From positions 496,001-560,000 of the forward strand of contig BCIG01000011.1 in the NCBI GenBank assembly GCA_001599915.1: 64,000 nt of DNA, in the 5' to 3' direction. Below, one piece after another: positions 45,486-57,614 of this stretch. Within the stretch, counting starts at the first letter, position 1. Every line of letters starts with the position of its first letter. The translations under genes and the position numbers were made by a program. The notes under the pieces were generated by a model. The model worked only from the letters and a program-made list of their open reading frames with translations, was not told the DNA's origin and made no database searches. Source of the DNA: Symbiotaphrina buchneri (lineage: Eukaryota; Ascomycota; Symbiotaphrinales; Symbiotaphrinaceae).

Positions 45486-46643
45486 ATTAGTGTCTAGTTG
45501 AAGTGGAGAATAATCATGTCATTCGTCGTTGATACGGAGAATAAGACTCATATCACTGGTGTTGGACCGGTTGCCGTGCTGATAGCTAAGGAAACGTAAA
45601 AAGAGTGGTGATGAGAAAAGCAGACAAAGAAGCTGGCAGGACAAAGGAAATATCGGACATAAGAGGAATCATGGAGAAGATGTGGAAGTGATGATCTGAC
45701 CGGGGAAGCCAGGGTTCTTTCCTCGAGAGGAAAGCAATGCTTGACTTTCTGGGGCCGCAGGAGCAGGAGGGACGCGATCTTGATTGGCCAATGGACCGTT
45801 ACGACGACCTCGTCTACGCACATATAAATATCAAAACAAGACATTCTTTTCCAACAAGTAGGGCGTCCTAGCCGAGTCAGTGAGAAATTTCCCCTTCTAC
45901 ACCCCAGTATCACCTGATAGCTAGGACTTAATCTTGCCTGAAACGGAGAGAAGAGTTCGAACCGCGACCCCAACGACTTATTGTGGCTAATCGTAGGGTC
46001 CTTGCTAACGCGAGGACCTTTGAGTTGGCCTTCTCTCCAACTGCAAAATGCCCGCCTTCAGGGTGTTTTCATAGGGTCCCAGGATCTGGATACTAGTAAT
46101 TCCGGATCGGGGGCCTGAACTTTTTGCATCATGCTCAAGTGGTGTTCTCCATTCTGTTTTTGTGCAAGTCCATTTCAGGATGACCAAAACGATCGAGTCG
46201 AGCTTTCCTCGGACGGAAGCCCTGGGGTGAATGTGAATGGAAGATACCCGTCTCTTCACCACCAAACGCCTTTTTAAACCGTCTGAATAATTCCTACAAA
46301 GCATCAACACAGATGCTGCAGTGCTTAGTAGCAATTCTACGATTCTCTCATCGTCTTGGTGTTCTCATATAATAAGGGCAGGTCCATAATTTGGAGACGA
46401 GGTTAGTCAACTGGTATGGATGTGGTGGCTCGAACCTCTGAAGCTACCCCTGTCTCGCGAATTTTAGCTCCGCTCTCCGCATGGTCCGTGCGTTTATGGC
46501 ATCATTGCTCGCCCGACTGCTTGATCAATAATCCCCGCCATGGCTTAGAAATGCAGTTCGAATCACGATACAAATACAGCTGCAAAGCCCAGCCTCGGTC
46601 CATACTCAAGCTGAACTGATCTGATAGATTCCATAATCAAACC
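45486..46643. other. Divergent intergenic region
   Basis: About 1.16 kb holding the promoters of the monooxygenase and the SDR. I see no gene. Confidence 0.5.
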
Positions 46644-47576
46644 ATGGCATCCATTAAACCCCTCGCAATAGTCGCCGGTGTCGGCGCCGGCACAGGGGCC
46701 TCCGTGGCCCGCAGGTTCGCGCAGGCATACAACGTTGTGCTGCTCGCGCGTAGCCCCGCCAACTACGAGCCACTCGAGCAGGAGATCAACTCCAAGGGAG
46801 CCGGTAGGGCCTTGGGCATCAGCACTGATGTGGGCGATGAGAAGAGCGTTGCAGATGCGTTCAAGAAGATTGAGCAGGAGTTCTTCTCCAAGGGCGCCGG
46901 GCTCGCGGCCGCCGTTTACAATGTCGGCGGCGGGTTTGTGAGGAAGCCCTTCTTGGAGCTGACGGGTGGACAATTTCGATGCTGGATACAACTCCAATGT
47001 GTACGTGGTGGATGCTTGCATAAGCCTCTTGCTCATCCTACTTCATGGAGGTTATGGCTAACGTCGCTCTGCTGTACAGTCGAGGAGCTGTCCTCTTCTC
47101 TCAAGCCGTGCTGCCACACCTCCTTGCCAGCGTCGGCAAGTACGAGTATCCACCCACATTGATCTTCACCGGTGCGACAGCCTCCGTCAAGGGCAGTGCG
47201 AACTGTGCCTCCTTTGCGACGGGCAAGTGGGGCAAGCGTGCCTTGTCACAGTCTTTGGCGAGGGAGTTTGGACCCAAGGGAGTGCACGTATCTCATGCCA
47301 TCATCGACGGCGTGATTGATATCCCACGGACGCGCGAATGGAAAATCTCAGACTTCCCTGATGCCAAGATCAGCAGCGAAGCGGTGCGCATTGCCCTCTT
47401 CCACCCTTCGTCTATTCTTCAAGCCCTGCTTGCTCAGATTCGAATATATCTTTCCGTCGACTCACCCCTAACATTGACATCAATAGATCGCCGATTCATA
47501 CTGGCACCTCCACACTCAGCCTCGCTCGACTTTCACCTGGGAGATTGACATCCGGCCGTATGTGGAGAAATGGTAG
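46644..47576 (+). CDS. Short-chain dehydrogenase/reductase with one apparent frame break
   Basis: Rossmann-fold oxidoreductase of a fungal SDR subgroup. Three exons (46644-47000, 47080-47383, 47487-47576). The N terminus has the cofactor motif AIVAGVGAGTGASVARRFAQ, then ISTDVGDEKSVADAF and AAAVYNVGGGFVRKPFLELT. After the break come VDNFDAGYNSNVRGAVLFSQ, LIFTGATASVKGSANCASFA, TGKWGKRALSQSLAREFGPK and GVHVSHAIIDGVIDIPRTRE; the end is FTWEIDIRPYVEKW. The GGG at 46964-46966 must lose one G for the frames to join; the joined length (250 codons) is then exact. The usual catalytic YxxxK reads FATGK here, as in some related fungal proteins, so classical activity is doubtful. Confidence 0.78.
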
Positions 47577-50500
47577 CTGACGGAAAGCATCATGCTGAGT
47601 GATCGAAAAGGCTTCCCGACCTGGCTGTCCACGGCAACAGGCCTCTGTAGCGATGCTATAGGAGGATTTGTATGTAGGCCATAGTTATGAAATGACTCAT
47701 GAATTTAAGCGACAGGCATGTGCTGTTACTGGCGTCGGACATGGTCTCCATCTGCCGAGCGACTCTACCAACCATCTCTCGAGGGCTCAATAAAGGAGCA
47801 CCCATCTGGCGGAAAAACTCAGCCTCCGCCGTACAGACACGAGGTATTTGTGATTGCGATGGTGTACGATATGTGTCACAGCCGCGAGAACCAGACGTCG
47901 ATCCACAGACACCCTACCAACCTACGCAGATATGGCTACGTACACTCACCTTCATTCGCAACTACGGCGTCGGCAAGCTTGCGCCTTGTCCGTGTCCGCC
48001 AACAGCCTAGACGTCCGTATTGCCATTCTGCTCGGTACTTGGTGTTTCAACTCCTCTCTTCTCTTGTAGGACCAAACAGGATACGTCTCCGAGATGGGCA
48101 TACTGTTCGTCGACCTTGCTCCAATCACATGGAATCGCTCACTGGAAAACTTGTCCATCATTTCGGGCTAGGCAAGCTTTGAAGATGAATATCCTGCTGC
48201 CTAGAGGGTCCTCCAACCCCTAGGGAGCAATCCAAATCTCCTCGCAAGTTATTCGACACCTCTCTTTCAGATCTCCGATGCTCTGATGAGAATGACTCAC
48301 CCTTGCTCATGACCACAAGCAAGCCACGCGTCTTCGAATAATCTGAGACGATATGCTGCGCCGACGTGAAGACCTGAGTTGCGAAACGGCTTCCGTGTGT
48401 GAATAGAGCACACACGGGATAGAGCTGAGGACAGGAAAAAGGTCGAGCAAGGAATGAAGATGAGAGGGAGCAAGAAAGTGAAGAAGCAAAGCTGCACAGC
48501 GACGCATCTGGAGATGGTAAAGAAGGAAGAGGCAGAACTTTGCATGCCACGTTTGACACTCAGGCTTCCCGCACGATGCGAGATAACCGCGCTGCTACTC
48601 TGACTGAAGCGTGGTCATATTCAGACGATGCGAGATAAGAAGAGATATGCAGTACTCCGGCAGTGTTCTGCACACCGGGCATGTGGTAGCGCTTCGTCGA
48701 GGTAAGTTGCCGTGGATAGGAATACATGTGATGCCCACTCAGGTTCAAAGTCGCGGTCATTCAAAAACTGATAGTGTCGCCAAGGTGTGATCGAGGGGTC
48801 GGTCCATTCTGAAACGGCCAGCACAGGACATTGTTGAGCCACATGCCACTAAGTTTGACACGCCCGCGATTACCAGGAGCATTTTGACTCGTAGAAAGAG
48901 CTGAAATGGAACAAACACATTCTAACAACGGACCAGTAAACGCAGAAAGAATCGGGAAATAGGCGAGCGCACCGCTTGCAGCGGTTTTGCAGAAAATATC
49001 GCACGGGCCATTCGGCACTCTCGGTTGGAGAAAGTTGCAGGAGTAGTAGTCAAAGACCAAAGTCCGCTCCGAACATGGCGACGGCCGTTTGACTGGTGTT
49101 GAGCTTGTGAAGCGCATCGACTTATCCGGCTGCAGCGGCCTAAGTTTATCATCCGACGTCCGGACCAGTGGGTTGGGACCAGTCAGGGACCGTCGATTGG
49201 ACAAGGGTGCTTTGGCCAGAGCAGTCACGGCAGTGCCTCGTTTAGTCATTTTAGCTGAGGTGGGAAAGCAGCTCAGGATCAGATCACAACCGTGGGAAAC
49301 GGGGAACAGGGATCCTTCAAGGATTCCAGGCACTAGCGTGGTGCAACGTGAGGTGGCCCTCCAAGCGCCGGCCCGTAGTGTGACGGCCACTGCATGAACC
49401 GCAGTCTTTTTGACACAAGTTGAGTGAGAGCAGGAAAGAAAAGCCTGGGATAGATCATCCCGCGCACACGAATACTTCGGACGAAAGCACGACAGTATCC
49501 AGTCAAAGGGGTTGAGATGGAACAGAAGAGAGACGGGATGAAAGAAGGACAAGGCAGCAAGCGTTGCTAGGCCCAAAGAACAAGGCATCCAGAGCCTGAT
49601 GGGCCCCGTCGGGTATGTAGGAAGGAGTACAAGAGGTTCTCAGCCTCTGAGTCTGTACTACGCTGGCTGCCTGAAGTGGAAGACAGCAGCGAATAGAGAA
49701 TTGGTTGGGTTGGCTGTAGCTTCTTCCCTCCTCCATCATCCCTGTCACCATATGCAAGCCCAAGCCTACTTTTTGAGCGTTGCCCAACGCACTGCACCCA
49801 CCGCACTGGCCGTCCACGACATGCGATTCGCCGACAGACTGCCATCGGGTTTGACTGCTGCTGGGATCCCGGCACGGCTGCTTGCATGATCATGGTCCAG
49901 GTGAGATCCGACATGCGCCGGTGATGTGCCATCTCTTCATGTGTGTGACGGTTGATGTTATTATTGTTTCTTCTTTTCTGGGACCTTTACGTTGTACAAC
50001 GCACGTCCGACTGGGGATGCACGGCGCCAGGACCGGTGCAAGGGCGTTTGTCTTCCGTAGCATCAATAACATGACGAGCATCTAAGAAGTAGTAGGGGTT
50101 GCAGCGTTTGCAGTACAGGGGAAAGCGAGTCAGCGCACAATAATGCTTATGTTGCGAATTGCTGACAATTATGGCATGGTGGGATACACTGGAAGCTACG
50201 GGAAGGTGCCAGCTGCGGCAGGACGCAAGCTGTCGTCTGGATGCGCCTCAAGCTGTCGTTGCCGAATCAGAAAATAGAATCGTCCTCCCATACCCCTCTC
50301 AGCAGTGATGAAGGCGCATTGTTGTACGCTTCTCGAATCTCAGGTAGGGAGTGGAAGGAAAAGAAAGGTGCAGAGGCTCAGATGTTCGTATTCATAAGAA
50401 GGCTACTGTCTCTCCTCCCCAGTGGCCGGGCGCACTGTTATTTCCTGTTGATGTCTCTCCATAGCGGAACCGATCTTATTCGGGTTCCCATCCGTCTGGG

Positions 50501-51103
50501 ACTTCATTTCGCTTGTGACAAGCCTCCCCCCGAGAATTTGCCCACAAATCTGAATTATTATTATTGTTTTGATGTGATCGAGAGAGAGAAAAAATTTTCC
50601 AAATTACGACGACGAACGGCGAGGAAGCTTACCCCTTTATCCTTGTCTCCTTTCTATGACTCTTCTTCTCATCGCCTTGTTATTCCTTGGCTTTGGGCAA
50701 CGACCCGATCGGTTCTTACTATTTTACTGCGTCCAAGCCTGAAAGCGGGCGCCCCTTACCGAGTGATATAAGATCGCCCCACCCTAGCTGTTCCAGCCTC
50801 CTCCCTTTCCAAAACCAACCTCACCGCTACCAATACTACGAAATCTGGACGGACGATAGACGTCTAGTCTGGAAATCCAAGCAAACGATCGAGATATCAC
50901 CCTGTTTCCTGACCCTTTGATCCGGAAACCGACCATATGTTCGTGGAACAGAGACAGAGCTTCCTCTCATCCCTCTCCTCTCGACGCGACTACAGGCCAC
51001 CGCCACCGGCCTGTCTGGACTGAATCTCTTTACTGCTGGATCTTGGTTGATAATCGGTTTCTTTTCTGCTTGAATCTACGGAGCGTGGCGACTCGGCTTG
51101 ACC
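47577..51103. other. Long intergenic region
   Basis: About 3.5 kb with no recognisable gene. The longest open frame is on the minus strand, 48761-49588 (275 codons), Cys/Ser/Leu-rich, without domain or splice support. The part from about 50200 to 51100 is pyrimidine-rich and probably contains the promoter and a long 5' leader of the gene at 51104-52271. Confidence 0.45.
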
Positions 51104-52271
51104 ATGTACTCTCCGAATTACTTACTACTCAACTCCTCCCCAGGGATATCGTCCCTACGAATACACCTCGCCTCCTCATTCACCTTCTTATGGTCCGCAG
51201 ACCTATTTCTCTCCGCGATATTCCAGCAGGCCCGCGTCCACCATGGATCCTTCGACCCCCAGGAAGCATACTAGGAGGACAAGCCTGGATCCGTCTAGTC
51301 ACAGGTACTCTTCTCCGAGGCATACCACAGTATATCAGAGTTCGCCTCCTTGGGAAAGCGGATACACGGTGCCGGAGTACGCGTCGAGAGAAAAGGATGC
51401 CGATTATGTGAGTGGTGAAAGACTCCGAACCTACCACGGTCGGACGAGGGGGCCAAGTCGACGCGCGACGACCGTACGATACGTCGACTACGACGATTAC
51501 GACGGCAGTAGCGACTCGGAAGCCTTTGAGTCTTTTGATCATAGGCCTCGTCAGTGGAGTCGCAGAGCTGACGTGTATCAACAGCGTGAACAGGTTCCTG
51601 TCTACGTACAGACCGATCCTAGTCCACGCCGTTCAAGAGCACGTCGATCAACAGGCGCCGGTCGAGCACCGCCGCAGCCAAAGGCGGCCACGAACCCGCC
51701 ACCTCCGCAAGCGACCGAAGAGGATGCGCGTCGAGCGAACATACCTGCCGGGTACTCGTTGAAGAACTGGGATCCAACTGAAGAGCCCATCATCTTGCTT
51801 GGCAGCGTGTTCGATGCCTATTCTCTTGGGAAATGGATCTACGACTGGACCGTGTTCCGTCACGGCCCGGCCACCCCGCTGTCGGAGATGGCTGGTGAGC
51901 TCTGGTTGCTCCTCATTCAACTTGCTGGCAAGGTGAAGAGGACCGAGGAATGCCTGCCTCGCATCCGGGACACAGCGGTCAGAGATATGTTGAACGATTT
52001 CCTTATTAGCGGAGACCGCTTGTGGAGTCGCTTCCGCAAGCTTCTCAAGGCCTGCGAGGACTACATGTGGAAGGCTGCCAGGCGGGAAGGCAGCAAGGAG
52101 AAGTCGGTCAGCATGGGCAAGAACGCCGGCCTGGAGTTTGTCGATAGCATGTTCGGCCGGGACCGTGAGTTGGAGAAGACGGAGTCGTTGATGCATGGGA
52201 TGAGGCTTTGGAGTATGCGGTTCGACGCCAACTGCGAGGGCATCCTCAAAGGCCCTCGCTCTCGGCGGTAG
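51104..52271 (+). CDS. Conserved fungal protein of unknown function (gp1-like annotation)
   Basis: The uninterrupted reading frame begins at Met 51243 and gives 342 residues. The first half is disordered, rich in Arg, Ser, Tyr and Pro; the second half is an ordered, conserved fungal region starting IPAGYSLKNWDPTEEPIILL, then GSVFDAYSLGKWIYDWTVFR, EMAGELWLLLIQLAGKVK, GDRLWSRFRKLLKACEDYMW, VSMGKNAGLEFVDSMFGRDR and ending MRFDANCEGILKGPRSRR. I know no function for it. Upstream of 51243 the same frame reads QGYRPYEYTSPPHSPSYGP and is clearly protein-like, and an ACCATG at 51102-51107 begins MYSPNY one base out of frame. If one T near 51121 is extra, the protein would start there and gain 46 residues. 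I therefore set the start at 51104 with reservation. Confidence 0.7.
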
Positions 52272-55200
52272 ACAATTTTCACAATATCGTTGCGGGTCGG
52301 GTCGGGTCATTCCATCATGGCATTGCAACGGCGCGCAATCGTTCTGCTTCTTATGATACCACTTAAGCGCTTGCTTTTCGGGCAGTCGGATCTACGCGTC
52401 TCTGGGTTGGCAAATTGTAACAATACACCATTTTGATCTTTTTATTTCAGCGAGTCTGCCTGGTGTTGGCGGGAATAATCTCATTTGGATGCTGGGCGGC
52501 CGGCAGTGAATGGCGGAACGGCATATCAAATCTTTCTAACATTCTTGTTGATCTTCTTTTGATAATGTTTTATAGATACCATCTATTGCAATTGGTTATT
52601 GGAGTTTAATCAAACAGCTTCTACAATTTCAAGTCTACTGTTTCCGACCCATTTGTGATATTCCCGTCTTGCTGCCTCCTTTCCTCGCGGTCTACGACTT
52701 ACCTACCTTACCCCTCAAATTGGCTGCCCCGCACCATCGCGTCGCATAGTTGGATACATAAGGTACCTTACCTAGGTGTACATACATACCTACCTTACCT
52801 GAGCCTCAGCTCGCCGTGACACACAACTGCCGTGACGCGGGCCATCTTACATCATCCGATGATGCACGCAAACCCCGTCAGCCGGACCGAAGCTGGCATG
52901 AACCTGAACCTACACTTGCAAGACATCTGTCCTGGTAGCCCCGTCTCACCCTTATGGTACTCCGTAAGATAGCTAAGGCAAGTAATCCACAAAAAGTCAA
53001 AGGATACCCTGCTGCCGCTTCCGCCGCCAGAAGCGAGGGACAGAACCCCGCTCGTGAACCCCACGTGAGTGAACGAAGCGATTGGTCCATCCCATTCAGC
53101 TCTGCAGACTTTTTACACGGAGCTGAGGCAGCTGGACTTGGATTAGCAGCAGCACGACAGGGCTGCATCATCATCCAGATTGTGCTACGAATAAAGTGCA
53201 GTCGTTCATTACTTCCTCGCTTCTCTTGCTTGCTTGCAAAGCGCCTTGAGGGGATCAGCTGGACGCACCGGCGCGGGATCGGGATCGGATCGGAAATAAT
53301 GGGATCGGGGTGTGGTCCGAACGGGAACGGGACGCACGGTGGATCGGCGGGCGCTTAGCTGTATATTTCCTGCATGCATGTTCATTTTCTTGTGTCCGCG
53401 TACGGCGTAACGAGACGAATCGATGTAGGTGCGCTGGAGGCTGTAAGAGCTATCACAGAGACGTCACGAACACCACAGCAGGGTAGGTAAGGTGCGGACG
53501 ACCCTACGCGCCCTGAAACGAATGACCAAAGGCCGGGGAACGTAGGATTCCGGGCACAGAATCCGAGGGGTTTCATGTCACTTGCGGCCCCGCAAATCCA
53601 GTTCTTAGGTTGTGCTCATGCTGGTGCTTGTGCTTGTGCTTCTCGAAGGGATATCGCAGAACCCCTTCCAAAGTTGAGGGCGGGGGAGGGGCACGGCTGC
53701 AGACGCAAATGCAGACACAGATCGTGCAGGTGTCCACCGCCACTGCGACGTACCGTTCTTCCTTCGACCCTCGCTGGAGGTTGTTGGGTTCAGTAAGAGG
53801 TCCGGTGGTTCGTGTTCCCCCAATTGAGTGGGTTTTGGGTGGTTTGGCTGTCTCAGTCGTCATCACTGGGTGAGACAGGATGCGGTGAGACGAAAGAAGG
53901 CAAGCAAACACAGGTGAGAGGCCTGGGTCTGGTGGGTCCAATGCCACTGACTGGGACAGTCCTGTGGGCGATTGTGTTGTGTGCCATGAAGATGACGGTG
54001 ATGGTGATATCTGCCTTGACCCCAGATTGGCACTGGGACAAGGCAGCCGTCTCCTTGAGCTTTGGATTGGTCCCAAAAACTGATCGTTCCCATGCTGCGC
54101 CAACTGTGTATCGGCGCTGTGCACGATCTCTGATGCACGTGAACCATGACGGCGGTAGGAGGCCCAAATCGTTGTCTTGATTGGTTCTAGCGAAGTTTTG
54201 GGGCGTGAGATGTGCGGATTGGGTGTGCTAAGAAAGCGTCAGAGACAAGGAAGAATACGACGTAGCTCGCGGGCCAATCTACGGCCCGTCCGCCCGTCCG
54301 GCTGCTCGCCTAAAGCTAACTTACCGAAGGAAGCCTTAGCCCCTACCAAGACCACCACAGCCGTCCGATCTACCGTGCCCTTCCCCTCACCTCCACCGTA
54401 TGTACGAGTACTTCACTCAGGTGCAAGAATGTTGTGTGCGAACTGCAGCGTGTAACCGCCCGATGTGACTGTGACCGGGAGCAAGAGAGAATGCGATGGC
54501 AGAGCTGAAAATCGGCCTTGCAGCCACAGCCGCAGGGGCACTGGCATAATCACAATTGATCAGATGAGTCGAGGCACGCTCGGCGCTTGGGGCCCCGGGG
54601 AAGCTTGTGATCAGGATCGTCATGGAGATCGTGATGGTGGTTGATGCAGGCAATTGATTGCAAGCGAATTGCAACGCAACAGATTGTGTGAGCTCGGCTC
54701 CGATCTCTTGGGGACGAAATCGAAATATTGGCCGTCACGGCCGGCCCGGCCGAAGTCTATCGTCAACCAAAAGAAACGTAAGTCAAGATAAGGATTTGCT
54801 ATCGCTTAGCTGCAACTTCTTATCATCGAACGATCATCTCGTGGAAAAGAGGGACGCAGGAGCAGCCATGCTGTACCTGATTTTCCTCGGCGCTGCCCGT
54901 CTATCGCCGTTCATCGTGCTGTGCTCCTCGCGAAATATCTATCCCACGGCAGCAACGGCGTGATTGTGCGCTGTGGGCGTGCATGCATGCTGTGCGGGTG
55001 CCTGCCGGGCTGCGTATTGTCGAGTAAGATGCACGTGCAAGGTGTATTGTTGTAGCAGTAGGAGTAGCAGAAGCTTCACCGGCAGACGCGCCCAGGGCCA
55101 GGGCTGGGCTGCTGAGATGGGCTGAGATGTCAGGCACGGCTGAAAGATTGAGAACATGACTGACATGCGGCCGTAAGATACGGTAGAGTGGAGAGGATAC

Positions 55201-56639
55201 TGCACGCGAATGCTGCCAGTGGACTTGGGATTTTGGAAAGAGCGATGCTATGCCGCCAATTCTTCTAGAAAAGTACAGGGAAGAAACTCCATGACCTGGA
55301 ATACGTACACTTCCATATAGATTCCTAAGGCAGAATACATACATCACCACCAGGATCTGTGTTCACAAAAACCGCCGCTTGTCAGAAACACCATCATCAC
55401 GACCATGCCCCATTCCCTCTCCCATCTTTCCAGAACCTCACCGCTCTTCCTTCCAAACCCCCAACGCGAGCCAGCAACCTGAAGTGCTTCGGTGCCTAAA
55501 AATAGCCAATTCCACCCAGATTGACACCTGCAACGTTATCCCTGCCAGGCGCTGTTCTGTACTGCACTGCAGCGCGCTGCGCCATGCGTCTGGACCGGCC
55601 CCTTTGCGTGGGGGATGGGCGGTCGTTTTTGCCTCAAGAAGTTGTGTTTGTGCAGGGGTTCTTCTTCATGGATAAGGCAACGTGGGATGGCATGGGTGAC
55701 TGATAGTGACGAGGTGGGGCAGGGGATAGTACTTCGTAGAGTGAAAGTGGCACGGTTACGGTCAGCCGGTGCCGTCGCTACGGGTACGATACGGCGTACT
55801 TTGGTATGAGAAAGGCATGAGCGTTGAGCACTTCAGCTGAAGGAGTCGAGATGGCGTGGGTGTCGGTATCAGGTACGACCGTACGATGCCCACCTGGGCG
55901 CGGATGTGTGCAGGGGTATGGCAGCAGATAAGGCAAAGCAAGCAAGCAGCAAGCAAGGGCGGAGTTTCCTCGTCCATGTCCGCATGGGCCCGACGCGAAT
56001 ACGAGATACATCCCTAATGTAAGGTCCGTGGTACGCGGATGCGGGTGCGTAGATGTTGAGCAAGGACTGAGTGGGGCGCTGGCAAGGATGATGATGATGA
56101 GGGTCCACCTCTCTTCCCCTCTCGTATCAGGGGTCAAGCTTCACGAGACGGTAAGATGCGATATGGGTGCGATTCGGAATGAGTATAGTCATCGGACGCG
56201 AGTCCATCAATTGTATGCTAGGCTATCGGGAAATGAAATGTTTTCCCCCTCTTGCATCAACCCATTCCTGGGTTGGGTCGGAGTTTCTTGTTCATCCTTT
56301 CCGCCATGACCAAGTAAATGAAAAAGTCCGCCGTAGATGTACACGTGTATCCAATTAATTTTGCACCCGGGGTATAGGTTCTCATCCGTATCAAGAAATC
56401 CTTTAACAATGCACACGAAGGGCCAGATAAGATATCTCCCCTCACCGGCCAGCAATTGCTTGAAACGACCTGGACGAGATGCGGCGCTGCAAAGGTCAAT
56501 TGCAGTAGCACCACTCCACTGGAACCCGTTCTCAGGAGTCCCGAAGCAGAATAGATCCGTCCTGAAAAGTCTCTTATGTTTCGAGACGTGAGCGCCTCGT
56601 ATACTTGCACAGTCGATGATCCTCCATTGAAGCTCGTCT
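52272..56639. other. Gene-poor region
   Basis: About 4.4 kb with only short or low-complexity open frames on both strands, none with a recognised domain or coherent introns. It includes overlapping GGTACC/ACCTAGGT/ACCTTACC words at 52760-52800. It may contain the extended 3' side of the regulator at 56640 and untranslated or regulatory DNA. Confidence 0.45.
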
Positions 56640-57614
56640 TCAAGGGGTGTGACGGCCGTCACTATGAGCGGCAATTGAGTGAACAGAAGCCTCCGACGGG
56701 GCCAAAGTTCCATAGTTTCGTAGACTGGGGTCATAGCAATTCTGATCGTAAGATACCGCAGGATAAAATCCAGGGGAAGGAAGATCCTGGAAAGGGCATG
56801 AAGTAGGGAACCGCCCAGTGAAGGGACTGGTCCCCGCCGGGAAGAAGTGTGAGGTCGGAGGCGGGTATAGATCGGTGTATGAGGAAAGTGGAGTGTCCAA
56901 CAAGAGCTCTTCTCCATGCTGAGAGAATTCGCTCGGGGAAGGAAAACCATGGTCACTGAACGCTCCCCACGATGTAGCAGAGCCAGGAGGGGGTTCCAAG
57001 TCATCCAAGGAGTATGCGAGAGGTATATTCAATGGCTGGACGGCTGGCCGATGCATGTCATGGTGAGGGCTGGTGCTGACGTAGGACGCATGTATACGCT
57101 CGGAGATGTGAAGCATAGGTTGAGCATGCGGCATTGACATGGAAGGGGCCGAGGATGGAAGTGAACCATCGGAGTGGTTGCTCTCGGTAGTGGAATGCAC
57201 GGAAGTATAGCTGCTGGGCGCCATGTCTGACCATTCTGAGATCGGGCTTCTAACATAAGAAGTTTGCCTGCGATGGGGCCGCTGGATGCGCTCAGGGCAG
57301 GATGAAGAGCCTTGAAGACGCGGGGTAGGCGGCGTGGAATCCTCTGTTTTCAGAACGGGCAAGGTCATTCCCCTGAGCTTGCCACGGCTTGCTACCCCAA
57401 CTCCCCAGGTCAGACGTGTCTTGTACCCCGAGCAGTCTTTCCCGGCGTCGAGGCATTGGGAACAATAAGGCCGCCGACGATCACATGTGGAATGATCTTT
57501 TTGGCAAGAGAAACAATCCTCCGCAGCAGTGGCCGTTGGCGCCCTTCGTCGACGCTTCCGCGGAACTGCAGCGGCAGCCGACTTCTCGGATGAAGGAGCC
57601 GTGGCCAATGTCAT
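56640..57614 (-). CDS. Zn2Cys6-type regulator, short form without visible middle homology region
   Basis: Single-exon frame of 324 residues. A basic stretch (PRKRRRRAP) precedes a six-Cys cluster CFSCQKDHSTCDRRRPYCSQ plus CLDAGKDC, with spacing C-x2-C-x6-C-x5-C-x2-C-x6-C, as in Gal4-type binuclear zinc fingers. The conserved segment GYKTRLTWGVGVASRGKLRG follows; I recall it from a fungal regulator family that is normally much longer. The residues between Cys 2 and 3 are QKDHST rather than the usual basic RxRKxK. The rest is Ser/Pro-rich and probably disordered. No PF04082-like or Fungal_trans_2-like region is visible before the stop. It may be a truncated paralogue or use an intron that I could not find near its 3' end. 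Confidence 0.7.
   Translation of the reverse strand: MTLATAPSSEKSAAAAVPRKRRRRAPTATAAEDCFSCQKDHSTCDRRRPYCSQCLDAGKDCSGYKTRLTWGVGVASRGKLRGMTLPVLKTEDSTPPTPRLQGSSSCPERIQRPHRRQTSYVRSPISEWSDMAPSSYTSVHSTTESNHSDGSLPSSAPSMSMPHAQPMLHISERIHASYVSTSPHHDMHRPAVQPLNIPLAYSLDDLEPPPGSATSWGAFSDHGFPSPSEFSQHGEELLLDTPLSSYTDLYPPPTSHFFPAGTSPFTGRFPTSCPFQDLPSPGFYPAVSYDQNCYDPSLRNYGTLAPSEASVHSIAAHSDGRHTP

Noticed and set aside
48761-49588. 275-codon minus-strand frame
   Set aside because: Cys/Ser/Leu-rich without domain, introns or neighbours that support it; composition looks like a chance frame.
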